A stretch of 10,556 bases of DNA from Baffinella frigidus. Its lineage: Eukaryota; Cryptophyceae; Cryptomonadales; Baffinellaceae. The notes under the pieces are model-generated. The model did not search any database, was not told where the DNA came from, and was given only the letters and a program-made list of their open reading frames with translations. Where the stretch lies: contig MU646539.1 of assembly GCA_026770585.1 (NCBI GenBank), positions 547,151-557,706 of the forward strand. The letters run 5' to 3'. Within the stretch, counting starts at the first letter, position 1. Each line of letters starts with the position of its first letter. This document shows positions 5,261 to 9,720 of the stretch, piece by piece. Made by a program: the position numbers and the translations under genes.

Positions 5261-5312
5261 CCCAAAACCCGATACCTTCTAAACCAGAAACCCGAAATCC
5301 GAAAGTGTCGGG
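5255..5312 (-). repeat. C-rich CCGAAATCCGAAACCC block
   Basis: CCGAAATCCGAAACCCAAAA and CCCGAAATCCGAAAGTG. These are degenerate heptamer-like units with the G-rich strand on minus, opposite to the arrays on both sides. Confidence 0.7.
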
Positions 5313-5313
5313 G

Positions 5314-5420
5314 TTCGGGCTCAGCTCCCCAGCCACCTCGATCAGTTTCGCCTCAATCGCATCCAGCATCTCTATACCTGCAGGAAAACCGGAACGTTAA
5401 CCCCCAATCCAAACCCCGAA
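5314..5420 (-). pseudogene. Repeat H copy 2, possible coding-derived fragment (LDAIEAKLIEVAG)
   Basis: GGGCTCAGCTCCCCAGCCAC, CTCGATCAGTTTCGCCTCAA, TCGCATCCAGCATCTC, CCTGCAGGAAAACCGGAACG and TTAACCCCC align to copy 1. The 40-bp ATATTCAGGTGGAGAACCG-type insert of copy 1 (about 5190-5228) is absent. The minus-strand frame MLDAIEAKLIEVAGELSPNP is open. The GA-rich pattern (GCGATTGAGGCG) is unlike the surrounding heptamers. Confidence 0.3.
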
Positions 5421-5440
5421 GGTTTTGGGTTTCGGGTCCG

Positions 5441-5481
5441 AAATCCGAAACCCAAAGGTTTGGGTTTTGGGTTTCGGATTT
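5441..5481. repeat. Perfect 16-bp inverted repeat at a polarity switch
   Basis: AAATCCGAAACCCAAA (5441-5456) and TTTGGGTTTCGGATTT (5466-5481) are exact reverse complements separated by 9 bases. C-rich heptamers lie to the left and G-rich ones to the right, so the array changes strand at this point. Confidence 0.92.
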
Positions 5482-5489
5482 GCGGGAAA

Positions 5490-5540
5490 CTCCAGCCACC
5501 TCGATCAGCCTTGTCTCGACCGCCACGAGAAGCTTCCAGC
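5490..5540 (-). repeat. Repeat H copy 3 (partial)
   Basis: TCCAGCCACCTCGATCAGCC, TTGTCTCGACCGCCACGAG and AAGCTTCCAG correspond to the CACCTCGATCAG...ATCCAGCATC core of copies 1 and 2. The distal part is missing and is replaced by the GGGGTTT array. The minus strand retains VAVETRLIEVAG. Confidence 0.65.
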
Positions 5541-5542
5541 CC

Positions 5543-5626
5543 GGGGTTTGGGGTTTGGGGTTTGGGGTTTGGGGTTTGGGGTTTGGGGTTTGGGGTTTGG
5601 GGTTTGGGGTTTGGGGTTTGGGGTTT
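5543..5626 (+). repeat. Twelve perfect GGGGTTT heptamers
   Basis: 84 bases of exact 7-bp repeats with no variant. Any four successive GGGG runs could form an intramolecular G-quadruplex (established chemistry; not shown here). The array translates as GFGVWGL on plus and PKPQTPN on minus, which accounts for the open frames in this region. Confidence 0.98.
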
Positions 5627-5728
5627 GAGGATTCGCGATTCGCGTTTTGGGGTTTCGATTTTTCGGGGTTTGGGCTTCGGGGATTCGGGATTCGGGTTTT
5701 GAGGTTTCGGATTTACCCGCCGAGCGCG
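5627..5728 (+). repeat. Degenerate GGGTTTCG/GGATTCG heptamers
   Basis: Continuation of the GGGGTTT array, decayed to GGGTTTCG, GGATTCG and GGGCTTCG units. Confidence 0.78.
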
Positions 5729-5766
5729 TCACGGTAGGGTACAGCGCGCGGAATGTCAGAAGCGGG
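5729..5766 (+). repeat. CGGTAGGG box, copy 1
   Basis: TCACGGTAGGGTACAGCGCG then CGGAATGTCAGAAGCGGG. Shared with 5858-5895, 5955-6030 and, inverted, 3366-3435. Confidence 0.85.
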
Positions 5767-5857
5767 TTTTGGGGTTTGGGTTCCGGTTTTCGAGTCTCGA
5801 GTTCATACTCTCTCTCTCTCTCTCTCTTAAGGTTTGGGGTTTGGGGTGTCGAGTTTA
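5767..5857 (+). repeat. TTTGGGG-like block with (CT)10
   Basis: GGGGTTTGGGTTCC units, a CT microsatellite at 5808-5828, then GGTTTGGGGTTTGGGG. Lies between box copies 1 and 2. Confidence 0.88.
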
Positions 5858-5895
5858 CCCGCCACGGTAGGGAAAAGCGCGAGAAATGTCAAAAA
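5858..5895 (+). repeat. CGGTAGGG box, copy 2
   Basis: CCCGCCACGGTAGGGAAAAG, CGCGAGAAATGTCAAAAAC. Followed by GGTTTCGGGTTTCGG heptamers. Confidence 0.85.
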
Positions 5896-5954
5896 CAGGT
5901 TTCGGGTTTCGGATCTCCGGCGTGTGGTTTCGGGTTTGGGGTGTCGGGTTTGGA

Positions 5955-6030
5955 GTGTACCCGCGGTGGTTGTCACGGTAGGGTAGAGCGCGAGAAATGT
6001 CAGAATCTGCTCTGAGGGGAACTCCCGCAA
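5955..6030 (+). repeat. CGGTAGGG box, copy 3 (long form)
   Basis: CGCGGTGGTTGTCACGGTAG, GGTAGAGCGCGAGAAATGTC, AGAATCTGCTCTGAGGGGAA and CTCCCGC. It is the longest plus-strand copy and the one most like the inverted copy at 3366-3435, which shares the AGAATCT-CTCTG and CGGGAA/CTCCCGC extension. Confidence 0.87.
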
Positions 6031-6040
6031 GCACCCCACC

Positions 6041-6100
6041 TGTAAAGTCAACTCTGGTTATGTAAAGTCAACTCTGATTATGTAAAGTTAACTCTCATAA
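6041..6100 (+). repeat. Three 20-bp tandem units
   Basis: TGTAAAGTCAACTCTGGTTA, TGTAAAGTCAACTCTGATTA and TGTAAAGTTAACTCTCATAA. The GTCAACT core recurs in several foldback arms of the window. Confidence 0.95.
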
Positions 6101-6162
6101 GTGGCTCCAAAAACGTGCGCCAAGCAGGGTTCGGTCGGGGGGGGGGGGTGAGAGGGAGGTGC
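6101..6162 (+). repeat. Unit B-like fragment with G12 run
   Basis: ACGTGCGCCAAGCAGGG, a run of 12 G at 6137-6148, then GGGAGGTGCACCATA. The GTGCGCCA...AGGTGCACCAT order is that of tandem unit B (for example 1577-1603). The match is short. Confidence 0.5.
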
Positions 6163-6267
6163 ACCATATAATACATTTAAACAGCCATGTACTACATTTA
6201 GACAGCTATATAATACATTTAGACAGCCATATACTACATTTTGGCAGCCATATAATAAATTTTGATG
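6163..6267 (+). repeat. 21-bp AT-rich minisatellite, five units
   Basis: Units of the type GCCATATAATACATTTAGAC plus A: 6163-6183, 6184-6204, 6205-6225, 6226-6246 and 6247-6267, the last degenerate. The ATACATTTAGACAGC core is the best conserved part. Confidence 0.92.
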
Positions 6268-6428
6268 GAACCTCCGGCCACTTGGCAGCCACCGGGGGCT
6301 TCAAGGATACAGTCCATCTAAACTATTTCTACTAGAAACGTTTCCATTGCCCTGGAATCTCACTGGAATTTCGCCTTGAATTCAAGGTGAAAAAGTCTTC
6401 GGTTGGTCGCTGCTAAGTTAGTCCCAGA
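6268..6428. other. Spacer with 14-bp palindrome, no gene seen
   Basis: TTGGCAGCCA occurs at 6242 and 6282. CCTTGAATTCAAGG at 6374-6387 is a perfect palindrome. CAGTCCATCTAAACTATTT (6310) resembles GGGTCCATCTAAACGAAAT in the foldback at 3555. Confidence 0.6.
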
Positions 6429-6555
6429 CCTGAATAGATTTCATTTCGGGAACTGTCCATCCAAAACATTTATCGTACAAACCCAGCTCTTTTAAAGCCC
6501 TAAAGTACGAAATGGCTCAAACGCCAAGCCAAATCTGAAATTAAATCTATTCAGG
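6429..6555. mobile_element. Foldback element with CCTGAATAGATTT ends
   Basis: Left end CCTGAATAGATTTCATTTC and the reverse complement of the right end, CCTGAATAGATTTAATTTC, match 18 of 19. Length 127 bp, AT-rich, no ORF. MITE-like by structure. A target duplication is not evident. Confidence 0.78.
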
Positions 6556-6602
6556 AACGCGAAGAAAATGGTACACACGGCTTCAAAGGGAACAGCTTAA
6601 TC
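6556..6602. other. Short spacer between foldbacks
   Basis: 47 bp including GGCTTCAAAGGGAACAGC. Nothing recognisable. Confidence 0.5.
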
Positions 6603-6733
6603 TTCATAAAATTATTTATTAATTGCTTTTTGGCAACAAAAATTACTACACGATTTGCTCATAAAAGTAATAGTACAGCATTTGTGTAGTAAATATCGTT
6701 GCGCCAAAAGCAATTAATCAATACTTTTGTGGA
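6603..6733. mobile_element. Long-armed AT-rich foldback element
   Basis: Arms of about 49 bp. On the left are TTATTTATTAATTGCTTTTT and GGCAACAAAAATTACTACAC. The right arm reads, reversed and complemented, AGTATTGATTAATTGCTTTT, GGCGCAACGATATTTACTAC and AC. The loop is about 32 bp. The transcript would be a long hairpin. No coding capacity. Confidence 0.87.
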
Positions 6734-6813
6734 GATGAATTTACACTCTGTTCTCGGCGAGCACAGACCCCTGGGGTGCATATGTAGACCTCAAGTGGCC
6801 ATTTTAGACGTGA
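6734..6813. other. Unassigned spacer
   Basis: 80 bp without repeats that I recognise. The 60-codon open frame crossing it starts in the foldback arm and ends in a hairpin, so it is not credible as a gene. Confidence 0.5.
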
Positions 6814-6922
6814 TGAGGGTCAATCAAAAGTTGCCGCAAGGCAAAAATCCCTGGCATTCCAGGGATTCCGCCAAAAGTTGACTCGAGGTCTCACGTAGTT
6901 GACTTTTGCGATTGAACCCCTC
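6814..6922. mobile_element. Foldback element with GGGTCAATC-AAAAGTT ends and inner hairpin
   Basis: Left end GAGGGTCAATCAAAAGTTG pairs, with a 1-base and a 2-base gap, with the right end, which reads GAGGGGTTCAATCGCAAAAG reversed. A perfect 9-bp stem AATCCCTGG / CCAGGGATT with a CATT loop lies at 6846-6867. GTTGAC motifs occur at 6878 and 6898. Confidence 0.68.
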
Positions 6923-6982
6923 CAGGTCTAGCGCAGCCACTCGGTGGGCTACGAGGGGTTCGTTGACCCCGGATTCCGGGGT
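6914..6982. repeat. Adjacent hairpins GAACCCCTC/GAGGGGTTC and ACCCCGGA-T-TCCGGGGT
   Basis: GAACCCCTC (6914-6922) and GAGGGGTTC (6953-6961) are exact inverted repeats 30 bases apart. 6966-6982 is a second perfect 8-bp stem around a single T, with the GGATTCC centre also used by foldback family A. A tRNA was considered and rejected. Confidence 0.8.
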
Positions 6983-7116
6983 GTTACGTGACCAATTTGC
7001 ACTAGAAAAATCCTCAAAGTTAATTAGGTTCAGGCAAGTTGACTTTTGATGAAAGGTTCGTAGTCCTCCGTGTGGCTGTGACTCAAGGGGGTTTCACTTG
7101 TTGGGAACGAACACGC
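6983..7116. other. Spacer, no gene seen
   Basis: Contains AAGTTGACTTTTGATGAAAG (7039) and AGTTAATTAGGTTCAGG. These are short motifs shared with nearby foldbacks but without a definable element. Confidence 0.5.
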
Positions 7117-7160
7117 TGAGAGGGACTGAACCCTAAACCCTGGACCCTAAACCCTGAAGC
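7117..7160 (-). repeat. CCCTAAA telomere-like block
   Basis: ACCCTAAACCCTGGACCCTA then AACCCTGAAGC. Plant-type telomere units with the G-rich strand on minus. Confidence 0.82.
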
Positions 7161-7215
7161 CTGTACCGTTCGGGCCTCGAGCGCTCGAAGGAAAGAAGGC
7201 GAGGGGGTCAACCCT
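7161..7215 (+). repeat. Box J copy 1 (uninterrupted)
   Basis: CTGTACCGTTCGGGCCTCGA, GCGCTCGAAGGAAAGAAGGC and GAGGGGGTCAACCC. It matches 8123-8176 with about 4 differences in 52 bases, and the two halves of the split copy at 7568/7774. It is embedded in heptamer arrays. Confidence 0.9.
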
Positions 7216-7234
7216 AAACCCGACACCCTACACC

Positions 7235-7274
<40 letters not shown>

Positions 7275-7567
7275 ACACCCTCAACCCTCAACCCTCAACC
7301 CTCAACCCTGTACCATAACCCTGTACCCTGTACCCTGTACCCTGTGCCCTGTGCCCTGTAACCCTACACCCTCAACCCTCAACCCCCAACCCTCAACCCT
7401 GTACCATAAACGCTATACCCTGTACCCTGTACCCTGTACCTTGTACCTTGTACCCTGTAACCTTGCACCCTCGACCCTCAACCCTCAACCCTGTAACGTA
7501 AACCTTGTACCCTAAACCCTGCACCATGGACCCTGTACCCTGTACCCGGAACCCTCAAGCCTCAATC
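7216..7567 (-). repeat. Block-structured heptamers CCCTCAA then CCCTGTA
   Basis: Five perfect CCCTCAA units (7233-7267), a CCCTCACACA break, four more (7278-7305), then CCCTGTA/CCCTGTG units (7306-7368). The same CCCTCAA then CCCTGTA order begins again at 7370-7470 with slightly different spacing. All are one or two substitutions away from CCCTAAA. Confidence 0.9.
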
Positions 7568-7597
7568 CTGTACCATTCGGGATTCAAGCGCACGAAG
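7568..7597 (+). repeat. Box J copy 2, left half
   Basis: CTGTACCATTCGGGATTCAA and GCGCACGAAG. The box stops at GAAG, where the foldback element begins. The remainder resumes at 7774. Confidence 0.88.
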
Positions 7598-7773
7598 TAA
7601 TGCCCCAAGCTAACGCCAGCGAGGTACTTACAGCCTACGGATTGCCCACGGTAGGTAGGATGGCTCCTACGAATTTTAAATTATTTTGCATTATAAAGTC
7701 GAAGGAGCCCCCCTACCTACCGTAGGCAATCCGTGGGCTGTAACTGCCTCGCTGGCGTTGGCTTTCTGCATGA
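7598..7773. mobile_element. 176-bp foldback element inserted in box J, 4-bp GAAG duplication
   Basis: The arms extend almost the whole length. Left AACGCCAGCGAGGTACTTAC, AGCCTACGGATTGCCCACGG, TAGGTAGG versus the right arm reversed AACGCCAGCGAGGCAGTTAC, AGCCCACGGATTGCCTACGG, TAGGTAGG: about 4 mismatches in 48. Termini TAATGC / TCATGC are also paired. GAAG lies at both edges (7594-7597, 7774-7777), and box copies at 7161 and 8123 show the joined sequence CGAAGGAAAG. The centre is AT-rich and there is no ORF. A 4-bp GAAG duplication does not fit the common TA, 3-bp, 8-bp or 9-bp classes. Confidence 0.93.
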
Positions 7774-7800
7774 GAAGGAAAGAAGCAACGGGGGCATCCC
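7774..7800 (+). repeat. Box J copy 2, right half
   Basis: GAAGGAAAGAAGCAACGGGG continues the box after the insertion. GAAGGAAAGAAG is identical to copies 1 and 3, then the sequence diverges. Confidence 0.85.
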
Positions 7801-7843
7801 CAAACCCTACACCCTACACCCTACACCCTTCACCCTACACCCT
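7801..7843 (-). repeat. CCCTACA heptamers
   Basis: Five CCCTACA-type units (one is CCCTTCA) between box J and the CAACCGT array. Confidence 0.9.
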
Positions 7844-7920
7844 CAACCGTCAACCGTCAACCGTCAACCGTCAACCGTCAACCGTCAACCGTCAACCGTC
7901 AACCGTCAACCGTCAACCGT
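7844..7920 (-). repeat. Eleven perfect CAACCGT heptamers
   Basis: Exactly 77 bases of the 7-bp unit CAACCGT (minus strand ACGGTTG) with no variation. The 7-bp period is kept while the motif differs from CCCTAAA at several positions, which is the most diverged variant in the window. The NRQPSTV frame is its translation. Confidence 0.97.
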
Positions 7921-8118
7921 CAACCCTGTACCGTAAACCCTGTACCATAATCCCCCTACACCCTCACCCCTGAACAATAAACACCCGACACCCTCACCCA
8001 TGAACACTAAACCCTAGAGGTTAATCCCTAAACACTACACGAGAAGGCCCGTACCCTAAACCCTTCACCTTGGACCCTGTACCCTGGACCCTGTATCATG
8101 GAACCTGTACCCTAAACC
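7921..8118 (-). repeat. Degenerate CCCTGTA/CCCTAAA/CCCTCAC heptamers
   Basis: Mixed C-rich units (CCCTGTA, CCCTACA, CCCTAAA, CCCTGGA) with ACACTAAACC and ACACCCGACACC breaks. No gene. Confidence 0.82.
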
Positions 8119-8122
8119 CTAA

Positions 8123-8180
8123 AGCCCGTACCATTCGGCCCTCGAGCGCGCGAAGGAAAGAAGGCGAGGGGGTCAGCCCC
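8123..8180 (+). repeat. Box J copy 3 (uninterrupted) at a polarity switch
   Basis: GCCCGTACCATTCGGCCCTC, GAGCGCGCGAAGGAAAGAAG and GCGAGGGGGTCAGCCCC. C-rich heptamers lie to its left and TTTAGGG to its right, so it sits at the turn of the array. Confidence 0.9.
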
Positions 8181-8189
8181 ATGCGCCCC

Positions 8190-8227
8190 TGATTTAGGGT
8201 TTAGGGTTTAGGGTTTAGGGTCTAGGG
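8190..8227 (+). repeat. Canonical TTTAGGG block
   Basis: Four perfect TTTAGGG units and a TCTAGGGG end. The polarity is opposite to the CCCTAAA-type arrays at 7117-8118. Confidence 0.93.
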
Positions 8228-8292
8228 GTGATTTCAGAGGGTTTCTTCGCACACCAGAAAAGAGCGAATTCAAACAAAAACGCGAATTCGCC
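8228..8292. other. Spacer with GCGAATTC doublet
   Basis: GAGCGAATTCAAAC and CGCGAATTCGCCC share GCGAATTC. GCGAATTCGC is a 10-bp palindrome. No gene. Confidence 0.6.
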
Positions 8293-8448
8293 CGACGATT
8301 CAGGGCATCACGTCCTCAAACCACGTTGATTGATCTGATCAAGTCCTCAAACCGATTCCGGATGTTGCGTCCTCAAAATCACACCGATTGAGGGTTTCAA
8401 CTTGGGACGAGATGACGGACAAGATGAAATCGGGGGACGTGTTTTCCA
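8293..8448 (+). repeat. Higher-order minisatellite, block 1
   Basis: Three monomers of about 32 bp, based on CGATTCAGGGTATCACGTCC and TCAAACCACAC, then a tail of about 65 bp with CCGATTGAGGG, TTGGGACGAGATGACGGACA, AGATGAAATCGGGGGACGTG and TTTTCCA. The middle monomer (8325-8351) is shortened. Confidence 0.88.
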
Positions 8449-8453
8449 AACCA

Positions 8454-8614
8454 CGACGATTCAGGGTATCACGTCCTCAAAACACACCGGTTCAGCTTAT
8501 CACGTCCTCAAACTCACACCGATTGAGAGTATCACGTCCAAAAACCACACCGATTGAGGATCGTGACCTGGGACGAGAGGACGGACAGGATGAATTCGGG
8601 GGACATGTTGTCCA
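8454..8614 (+). repeat. Higher-order minisatellite, block 2
   Basis: Repeats the layout of block 1: monomers at 8454, 8487 and 8519, then the tail from 8550 with CTGGGACGAGAGGACGGACA, GGATGAATTCGGGGGACATG and TTGTCCA. The open frame across both blocks (from 8388) shifts between repeats and reads into GFGVEGLGF heptamer peptide, so it is not a gene. Confidence 0.88.
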
Positions 8615-8657
8615 TCGTCGCTTCCACCCTTCCCAGCAGCCTTGCTACTACCTGGGA
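8615..8657. other. Short unassigned spacer
   Basis: TCGTCGCTTCCACCCTTCCC and AGCAGCCTTGCTACTACCTG. Nothing recognised. Confidence 0.5.
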
Positions 8658-8835
8658 TCAGGGTTTGGGGTTGAGGGTTTAGGGTTTATGGTTGACTTGA
8701 AGTTTTCGGGTTCCGGCAGCCCCATCACAACCTGGCGGGTTTAGGGTTTAGGGTTGGTTTTGGGTTTGGGGTTAAGGCTTTAAGGTTTAGGATTGAGGGT
8801 TTTGGGGTTTGGGGTTTGGGTTTAGGGTGTTGGGT
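8658..8835 (+). repeat. Mixed TTTAGGG/TTTGGGG heptamers
   Basis: GGGTTTGGGGTTGAGGGTTT, a non-repeat interruption (8688-8737), GGGTTTAGGGTTTAGGGTTG and GGGGTTTGGGGTTTGGG. All G-rich on plus. Confidence 0.85.
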
Positions 8836-8849
8836 CTAGCCACGCCAGA

Positions 8850-8998
8850 TTTCATCTCAAAAGATAACTGAATCAGTTCCCTAATTAGCATTTTCATTTA
8901 ATTAGGAGGCCTAATTAAATCTACCATGCCCCAACCGATTTCTCCTATTCAACCTCCTATTGAGAAGGAACTGATTCACTTATCTTCCGAGATGAGAT
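8850..8998. mobile_element. Foldback element with GATAA-TGAATCAGTTCC arms
   Basis: Left arm TTCATCTCAAAAGATAACTG and AATCAGTTCC. The right end reversed is CTCATCTCGGAAGATAAGTG and AATCAGTTCC. That is about 26 matches in 30. The interior has a 25-base palindrome, ATTTAATTAGG / CCTAATTAAAT (8896-8920), and the CTCCTATTCAACCTCCTATT block shared with 2915-2990. No ORF. Length about 149 bp. Confidence 0.85.
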
Positions 8999-9011
8999 GG
9001 CTCGCGGAGGT

Positions 9012-9052
9012 TCGGCTCTCCATTCGAGGCTAGAAGTGTGACCATTTTAAAA
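9012..9052 (+). repeat. Dispersed repeat D, partial forward copy
   Basis: GGCTCTCCATTCGAGGCTAG and AAGTGTGACCATTTTAAAAC resemble the ACTCGAGGCTGGAAGAGGGA and TATTTTAAATG of repeat D. With 9163-9247 it forms an imperfect inverted pair enclosing about 110 bp. Confidence 0.6.
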
Positions 9053-9162
9053 CAGGGTTTGTGTTACAAGTGAAGGGAGAAAAAGAGATGTGTAGTAATT
9101 TTCACACAAATAGGGGCGTTTGGACACGTTGATCAAGTTATAACTCGAGCAACGTGACCAAT
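9053..9162. other. Spacer with CACGTTG/CAACGTG inverted repeat
   Basis: CACGTTG (9125-9131) and CAACGTG (9150-9156) are exact inverses around an AT-rich loop. No gene. Confidence 0.65.
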
Positions 9163-9247
9163 CCTGCCCGTGACTGGTACTAAATTTAACAACCCCACAT
9201 TTAAAATGCTCCCTCTTCCAGCCTTGAGTGGTTCGGCTCTTTCCGAG
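9163..9247 (-). repeat. Dispersed repeat D, inverted copy
   Basis: The minus strand reads AACCACTCAAGGCTGGAAGA, GGGAGCATTTTAAATGTGGG, GTTGTTAAATTTAGTACCAG and TCACGGGCAGG. It is close to 2828-2897 over about 70 bp, although about 6.3 kb away. Confidence 0.85.
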
Positions 9248-9263
9248 CGTTCATATGAACGCT
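9246..9263. repeat. Perfect 18-bp palindrome
   Basis: AGCGTTCATATGAACGCT equals its own reverse complement. It directly adjoins the end of repeat D. Confidence 0.95.
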
Positions 9264-9335
9264 GATGACTTTTGAAACGGCTGCATCTAAGGGGAAATCG
9301 ACTTTTGACGACCCCTTCCAGGGCTCTGGCGTGGA
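9264..9335. other. Unassigned spacer
   Basis: Contains GACTTTTGAAACGG and CGACTTTTGACGACC, an imperfect short duplication. No gene. Confidence 0.5.
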
Positions 9336-9492
9336 GGATTTCGGGCTTCGAGTTTCGTATTTCGGGTTCCGTGTTCCGTATTCCGTGTTCTAGATTCCGG
9401 GATCTGGGTTTCGTATTTCGGGTTCAGTGTTTCCAACCCACCCAACCCACTCAACCCGAAACACTGTTTCGTGTTTCGTGTTTCGTGTTTGG
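9336..9492 (+). repeat. TTTCGGG/TTTCGTG/TTCCGTG block with C-rich inversion
   Basis: Degenerate 7-bp units, then CAGTGTTT (9426-9433) and AAACACTG (9460-9467) as exact inverses enclosing CCAACCCACCCAACCCACTC, then three GTTTCGTG units. The polarity flips inside the inverted pair and flips back. Confidence 0.8.
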
Positions 9493-9498
9493 GGTAGG

Positions 9499-9565
9499 GC
9501 TCAACTTCAGGCTGCGCACGCACGCCTCTTGCCACTTGCAGCCTCCCCATCCCCCTCAGCTGCCA
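9499..9565 (+). repeat. Box K copy 1
   Basis: CTCAACTTCAGGCTGCGCAC, GCACGCCTCTTGCCACTTGC and AGCCTCCCCATCCCCCTCAG. Four copies in the same orientation (9499, 9822, 10270, 10462), three of them following a TTTCG-type heptamer block. Confidence 0.92.
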
Positions 9566-9620
9566 AAACACTATACCCACTAAACGTTTCCAAAACACTG
9601 AACCCACTAAAGCCTCCACA
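9566..9620. other. Short AC-rich spacer
   Basis: CACTATACCCACTAAACG and CACTGAACCCACTAAAGC form a short imperfect direct repeat. Nothing else seen. Confidence 0.6.
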
Positions 9621-9701
9621 CCCCAGTATGTACCATTCACTTAACACATTCCATGCAGCCATCCCATCCCAGTATGTGGCATTCACTTAACACATTCCAT
9701 G
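9621..9701 (+). repeat. 35-bp direct repeat, 46-bp period
   Basis: CCAGTATGTACCATTCACTT, AACACATTCCATG and, 46 bp later, CCAGTATGTGGCATTCACTT, AACACATTCCATG: two substitutions between copies. Confidence 0.93.
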
Positions 9702-9720
9702 TCTTGTACAATACCAGGGT
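9695..9720 (+). repeat. TTGTACAATACCAGGG motif, copy 1
   Basis: TTCCATGTCTTGTACAATAC and CAGGG. Matched at 10168-10193 (TTCCATGTTTTTGTACAATA, CCAGGG). Both precede a TTTCG-type heptamer block and then box K, so the three parts travel as one larger unit. Confidence 0.88.

Noticed and set aside
5425-5737. Overlapping plus and minus frames with GFGVWGL or PKPQTPN repeats
   Set aside because: Direct consequence of a perfect 7-bp GGGGTTT array (21 bases = 7 codons), open in all frames lacking a stop.
6603-6733. microRNA precursor
   Set aside because: A long AT-rich foldback with MITE-like size is a simpler explanation; without small-RNA reads the call cannot be supported.
6890-6982. Possible tRNA (GGGGTTCAATCG on minus, hairpins around 6914-6961)
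   Set aside because: The B-box-like sequence lacks the final conserved C, no matching A box at the right distance, and no acceptor stem.
7117-8118. A true chromosome end
   Set aside because: Heptamers are degenerate, interrupted and followed by unique sequence with opposite polarity; interstitial arrays fit better.
8388-8744. 118-residue plus frame with repeated RVSRP motifs
   Set aside because: Follows the 32-bp minisatellite; the monomer length is not a multiple of three, so the phase changes, and it ends in heptamer peptide.
9272-9690. Frames of about 100 residues containing RTHASCHLQPP
   Set aside because: The peptide is box K in one frame, present in all copies on either side of heptamers; no other coding evidence.
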